From the NCBI GenBank assembly GCA_049999765.1, contig JBNGIQ010002292.1, positions 1 through 35,952 on the forward strand: a stretch of DNA of 35,952 nt, read 5' to 3'. Shown in pieces: positions 32,827-35,952 of this stretch (the first letter of the stretch is position 1; each line of letters starts with the position of its first letter). Under the pieces are notes generated by a model that saw nothing but the letters and a program-made list of their open reading frames with translations, searched no databases and was not told the DNA's origin. The stretch is from Phaeoceros laevis. Lineage: Eukaryota; Anthocerotophyta; Anthocerotopsida; Notothyladales. The position numbers and the translations under genes were made by a program.

Positions 32827-34383
32827 ATGACTTACTCTTCTGTAGATTCTTTCTATGTGTCGGATGACACCATCAGCAGCTCCCCGTCAAGGAAGGATGG
32901 AGTGGAGGAAAGTACGGAGCTGATGCTTCGCCGCTTTGGTTGCGACTTGATTCAGCAAGGCGGCATACTGCTGCGGCTTCCGCAAGCCGTGATGGCTACA
33001 GGCCAAGTCCTGCTGCAGCGTTTCTACTGCAAGCAGTCTCTAGCAAAGTTTGATGTGAGGAAGATGGCGCCGGCGTCGCTGTGGTTGGCTGCCAAGATTG
33101 AAGAGAGCTCTCGAAGGGTTCGTGATCTGGTGAATGTTTTTCACCGGATGAGGTGCAGGCGTGATAATCTGGATGTTTCTGGCCTGAGCACTGCAAGGTA
33201 TGAGGAACTGAAGAAAGAGCTTCTGGACATGGAGCTTCACATGTTGAGAGAACTGGGGTTTGTTTGTCATGTGGAGCATCCCCACAAGTTTGTGCTTAGT
33301 TATCTGTTGAGCTTAGATCCCACCCATGAGTTTCTGCAGGAGGCTTGGAGTCTTACAAACGATAGTTTGCGCACCACGCTTTGCGTTCAATTCAAGAGCG
33401 AGGTGGTGGCCTGCGGAGTTGTGTATGCTGCGGCCAGGCGGTGTAAGGTAGCCCTGCCTTCGAGCCCACCGTGGTGGAAGGTGTTTGGCGCGGAGGAGCA
33501 TCAGCTTGTAGCTGTTTGTGAAATTCTTGCGCACCTTTACAGGCAACCCAAGTCTCAGTATGTTGAAGTCGGTGAGCTGTCCAAATCGCTATCTCGTCCT
33601 GTGCAGTCCCGCACTGCTGCCGATGTGCCTGTAGATGCGTCGTTTTTTAGGGCCAAGGGTGAAGCGGATGATGCAGCCTCAGCTGCTGTTCCAGTCAGGT
33701 TGAGGTTGACTGGTGACCTTGCCAGGGTCTCTAACTCTGAGATTCGTGAAGATTCAGGAGAAGCAATCCCAGATTCTGGTGCTAGAAGCAGGAAGCATAG
33801 AGAGATGGAGAAGGTGGTGAAGCCAGTACGAGGACCGGCAAAAAAATCTGTTGTTGAGTTTTCTGAACAACGCAGTGATGGTAGATTAGGGTTAACTGGT
33901 GATGCTGTGGCACTGTCTACCCCTGATGCTGTTAACAGTGCCAGTGCAGTGCGTGATTGTGGGCCTGATATCAGTAGATGCATGGAGAGGGAAAAGTCAG
34001 GGCGAGGAGAGGAGAAGCAAGGAAGAAGAGACTATCGTGAACAATCAAGCAGCAATTCAACAGATCTGGACAGGTGGGAGAGAAAAGAATCTGCGAAAGA
34101 CATGCAAGTGCGTGATTGTAGGAAAAGATCGAGGGTGCACGAGGGGAGGGAAAGAATGGGGACAAGGGAGCGAGATGAGAAGTATGATGAGAGTAGATTG
34201 CGAGGAAGAACTCGTGTCTGGGAAAAGGAGTCTCAATTTCAGGTTGAGAGCAAAAAGATTAGAACCGAGGCTTTTGAGTTGCCAGTTGAGTCTTGCAGAG
34301 TCTCACATCTCCGAACGACCAGAGAGCTGAGCCACAGAGCTCACCGTGGGATGACTGGAGGGTTTCATAGCCGGGATCACTGA
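32827..34383 (+). CDS. Cyclin L (arginine-rich cyclin, RCY1-like), intronless
   Basis: Single frame of 518 aa from the ATG at 32827 (MTYSSVDSFY); a TTG just upstream only extends the open frame. The first 20 residues and SPSRKDGVEE match the cyclin L N-terminus. Cyclin box 1 (about 35-150) includes CDLIQQGGILLRLPQAVMAT, QRFYCKQSLAKFDV and WLAAKIEES. MGF-type LGFVCHVEHPHKF and NDSLRTTLC mark box 2 (about 160-250). The last about 140 residues are rich in Arg, Glu and Lys, a weak RS-like tail. Cyclin L pairs with CDK11/CDKG-type kinases and links transcription to pre-mRNA splicing. The length is somewhat above that of the Arabidopsis relative because of a longer middle. The absence of introns is unusual. 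Confidence 0.95.
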   Translation: MTYSSVDSFYVSDDTISSSPSRKDGVEESTELMLRRFGCDLIQQGGILLRLPQAVMATGQVLLQRFYCKQSLAKFDVRKMAPASLWLAAKIEESSRRVRDLVNVFHRMRCRRDNLDVSGLSTARYEELKKELLDMELHMLRELGFVCHVEHPHKFVLSYLLSLDPTHEFLQEAWSLTNDSLRTTLCVQFKSEVVACGVVYAAARRCKVALPSSPPWWKVFGAEEHQLVAVCEILAHLYRQPKSQYVEVGELSKSLSRPVQSRTAADVPVDASFFRAKGEADDAASAAVPVRLRLTGDLARVSNSEIREDSGEAIPDSGARSRKHREMEKVVKPVRGPAKKSVVEFSEQRSDGRLGLTGDAVALSTPDAVNSASAVRDCGPDISRCMEREKSGRGEEKQGRRDYREQSSSNSTDLDRWERKESAKDMQVRDCRKRSRVHEGRERMGTRERDEKYDESRLRGRTRVWEKESQFQVESKKIRTEAFELPVESCRVSHLRTTRELSHRAHRGMTGGFHSRDH

Positions 34384-34579
34384 AGAGATAAATGACACTG
34401 TCTGTATGGTATATGTACTTGGTTAGAAGAGCAGTGAAAACAAACTTTGTCCTTATCTGTGGGTGGTGGCTGTGCACGTGTTGTTTATCTTTGATGTTCA
34501 ATACGTAGTTTGTGTGGTCAAAGCAGGAGGAGAGTGATTGAAGCTGTCGCGGAGGGCCTCTGTCAATCAGCAGTTATGA

Positions 34580-34625
34580 GGTTATTGGTTAATGGTTGGC
34601 ACGGTTATTGGTTAATGGTTGGCAC
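34580..34625. repeat. 23-bp perfect tandem repeat (two copies)
   Basis: GGTTATTGGTTAATGGTTGG plus CAC occurs at 34580-34602 and again at 34603-34625. It lies about 200 bp after the cyclin L stop. Confidence 0.9.
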
Positions 34626-35676
34626 AACTCGTAGTACTTGTTTTGCTGACAAACAGTGCCCTGTTTTGAGAAGTGTTGCACACGAACATGTTACTGTCCG
34701 TCATCAGCTTGGATATCTTTGCTTCTCGAGCTGGTGAAATCTTCAACAATGAGGTTGCCGATAAGGCATGGAATATAGCAACAACGTGGAATGATCTGCC
34801 TAAACCGATTGGACGCCGGTTTGAACTTCAGGTTCTTTTCGCTTGCTCATATTCTCCTTAGTCAACCTTTGCACCTGAAGTGTAAATAGGCAGAAGCTGT
34901 GTGGACTTGTGCTTTGGGTATTGCAGATGCTCCCCAACCTGTGTATATGGAATATTTTTTACGTTTGTTCCAAGTCTACAGCTGGTCAAGGATAGCAGAA
35001 ACTCTTGAACTGCCATGTATAAGCAGCTCTGTCCCAAACTTCAATTCTTAAGCAACTCTGTTCCAAAAGTTAGTTCATTTTTTTATCAGGGGTCGTACAA
35101 CTCTCAAGAGTCTCGGCTCTAAGAGTATGAGGCTGAGTATGAGGCCCAACAATATGGACACAATTTGTCTTGTGAGATGCATGTAGGTATGGGATCAGGC
35201 GGAGCACAAGGACTGCCAACGAATTAGCACATTGCACACAGTCAGGAGTCTGTGATGATACTGCATCGCTGGTGGCAATGGATACGTCTCGTTCATTTTG
35301 TGGGAGCTGAAAATCTCGGAACTGGAATCTGGATATGGCGGTAGCGCAGCGGATGGGGAGGTCCATCTGTCACTGCAACCGGGCCAGTGAACATGCACTC
35401 GATTTCTTTATGATTAGGAACTGCCGTCGACGTCTCTTCAGAGTGAATGTAGAATAATGTAGCACGAAAAGCACTGAATAAAGTTCCTTCAGAATGTAGG
35501 CCGCCCTCCGTTCTGTACGTCTGGTAGTCATGTAGAACCAGTGCAGATTTCAGTTCAGAGCCTTCTGGCCAGGTGTAGTTCGGCCCGTTTTGCAGCGGTC
35601 ACGGTGTCTAGGCAGGCCCAGCAACATAATACTTTTATGAGAGTTTTTGAATGAGTGGATTCATAGTGCCGGGGAG

Positions 35677-35756
35677 CGCCGCTTCCAAGGTAGCCTTGGA
35701 AGGCGGCGATTCTTTCATATACTTCGAGCACTTGAAAGTTTCGTTGCGAAACTTTC
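35677..35756. repeat. Pair of adjacent inverted repeats (hairpins)
   Basis: Hairpin 1: CTTCCAAGG (35682-35690), loop TAG, CCTTGGAAG (35694-35702); the arms extend outward as CGCCG and GGCGGCG with one extra base. Hairpin 2: GAAAGTTTCG (35734-35743), loop TTG, CGAAACTTTC (35747-35756), a perfect 10-bp stem. A third, weaker pair CCCCT...AGGGG follows at about 35756-35771. Confidence 0.85.
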
Positions 35757-35952
35757 CCCTAAAATAAGGGGCCCCAAAGAAAAATAAAATAACCACTTAT
35801 ACGGTCGAAAAAAACGTTCGTTAAGTTTAAGTTTGGCTTTAGTTTTCCAGGCATCACTTTCAGTTGTTTGAACATGCTTCGCCGGTTCACACCAACAACA
35901 ATGGATCACCACCCGTTGTAGTTCAATCCTCTGCGTGAATTGTTCATTCCAA

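Larger units (their letters stand above)
34384..35952. other. 3' flank of cyclin L and unannotated right edge
   Basis: No gene recognised. Contains a 23-bp direct repeat (34580-34625), an AATAAA at about 35475 and two adjacent hairpins (about 35677-35756). Short open frames match no family that I know. Confidence 0.5.

Noticed and set aside
1-35952. CRISPR array, phage, or bacterial defence island
   Set aside because: Spliced plant genes throughout; repeats lack regular spacer structure.

Overview
The window is nuclear DNA of a land plant. The evidence is spliced genes with short GT-AG introns (about 70-270 nt), plant gene families (methylesterase, CYP71-clan-like P450s, a PLS-class PPR protein) and plant-type ATG11, RNF10-like and cyclin-L proteins. 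PPR repeat style and compact introns suggest a seed-free plant (bryophyte, lycophyte or fern); this is an inference and I cannot name the species. There is no prokaryotic, organellar or intact viral segment, no CRISPR and no operon.

Layout. 1-3.76 kb: AT-rich gene-free DNA with nested tandem repeats and a decayed coding fossil (about 1.93-2.95 kb). 3.76-4.99 kb (+): five-exon alpha/beta-hydrolase of the methylesterase/hydroxynitrile-lyase type with an N-terminal signal peptide. 5.1-10.45 kb (-): three related P450 units, namely a 5'-truncated relic, copy A with an in-frame stop, and copy B with a 2-bp frameshift. 10.4-12.0 kb: spacer with a 28-bp tandem repeat. 12.0-14.4 kb (-): intronless PPR gene. 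15.3-16.7 kb (-): intronless gene with an acidic N-terminus, a globular centre and an exact heptad-repeat coiled coil. 16.7-21.35 kb: gene-poor, GC-rich spacer with simple repeats and a G-quadruplex motif.

21.35-25.31 kb (+): ATG11, the autophagy-initiation scaffold, reconstructed as five exons and 1151 aa. 25.97-28.60 kb (-): a ten-exon EamA/DMT membrane transporter, reconstructed as 472 aa and convergent with ATG11. 28.86-29.35 kb (-): an unrecognised ORF. 29.69-32.22 kb (+): intronless RNF10-like RING E3 ligase. 32.83-34.38 kb (+): intronless cyclin L. 34.4-35.95 kb: no gene seen, but a 23-bp direct repeat and two adjacent near-perfect hairpins.

The right half is housekeeping (autophagy, transport, ubiquitin, transcription/splicing) and the left half is accessory (specialised-metabolism-type enzymes, decayed duplicates, repeats). 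The genes do not form one pathway. I found no convincing new multi-gene system. The most informative points are the decaying P450 array, the intronless RNF10-cyclin L pair, the heptad-repeat protein and the hairpin pair at the right edge. Several apparent starts in long open frames are GTG or TTG and were moved to the first in-frame ATG.
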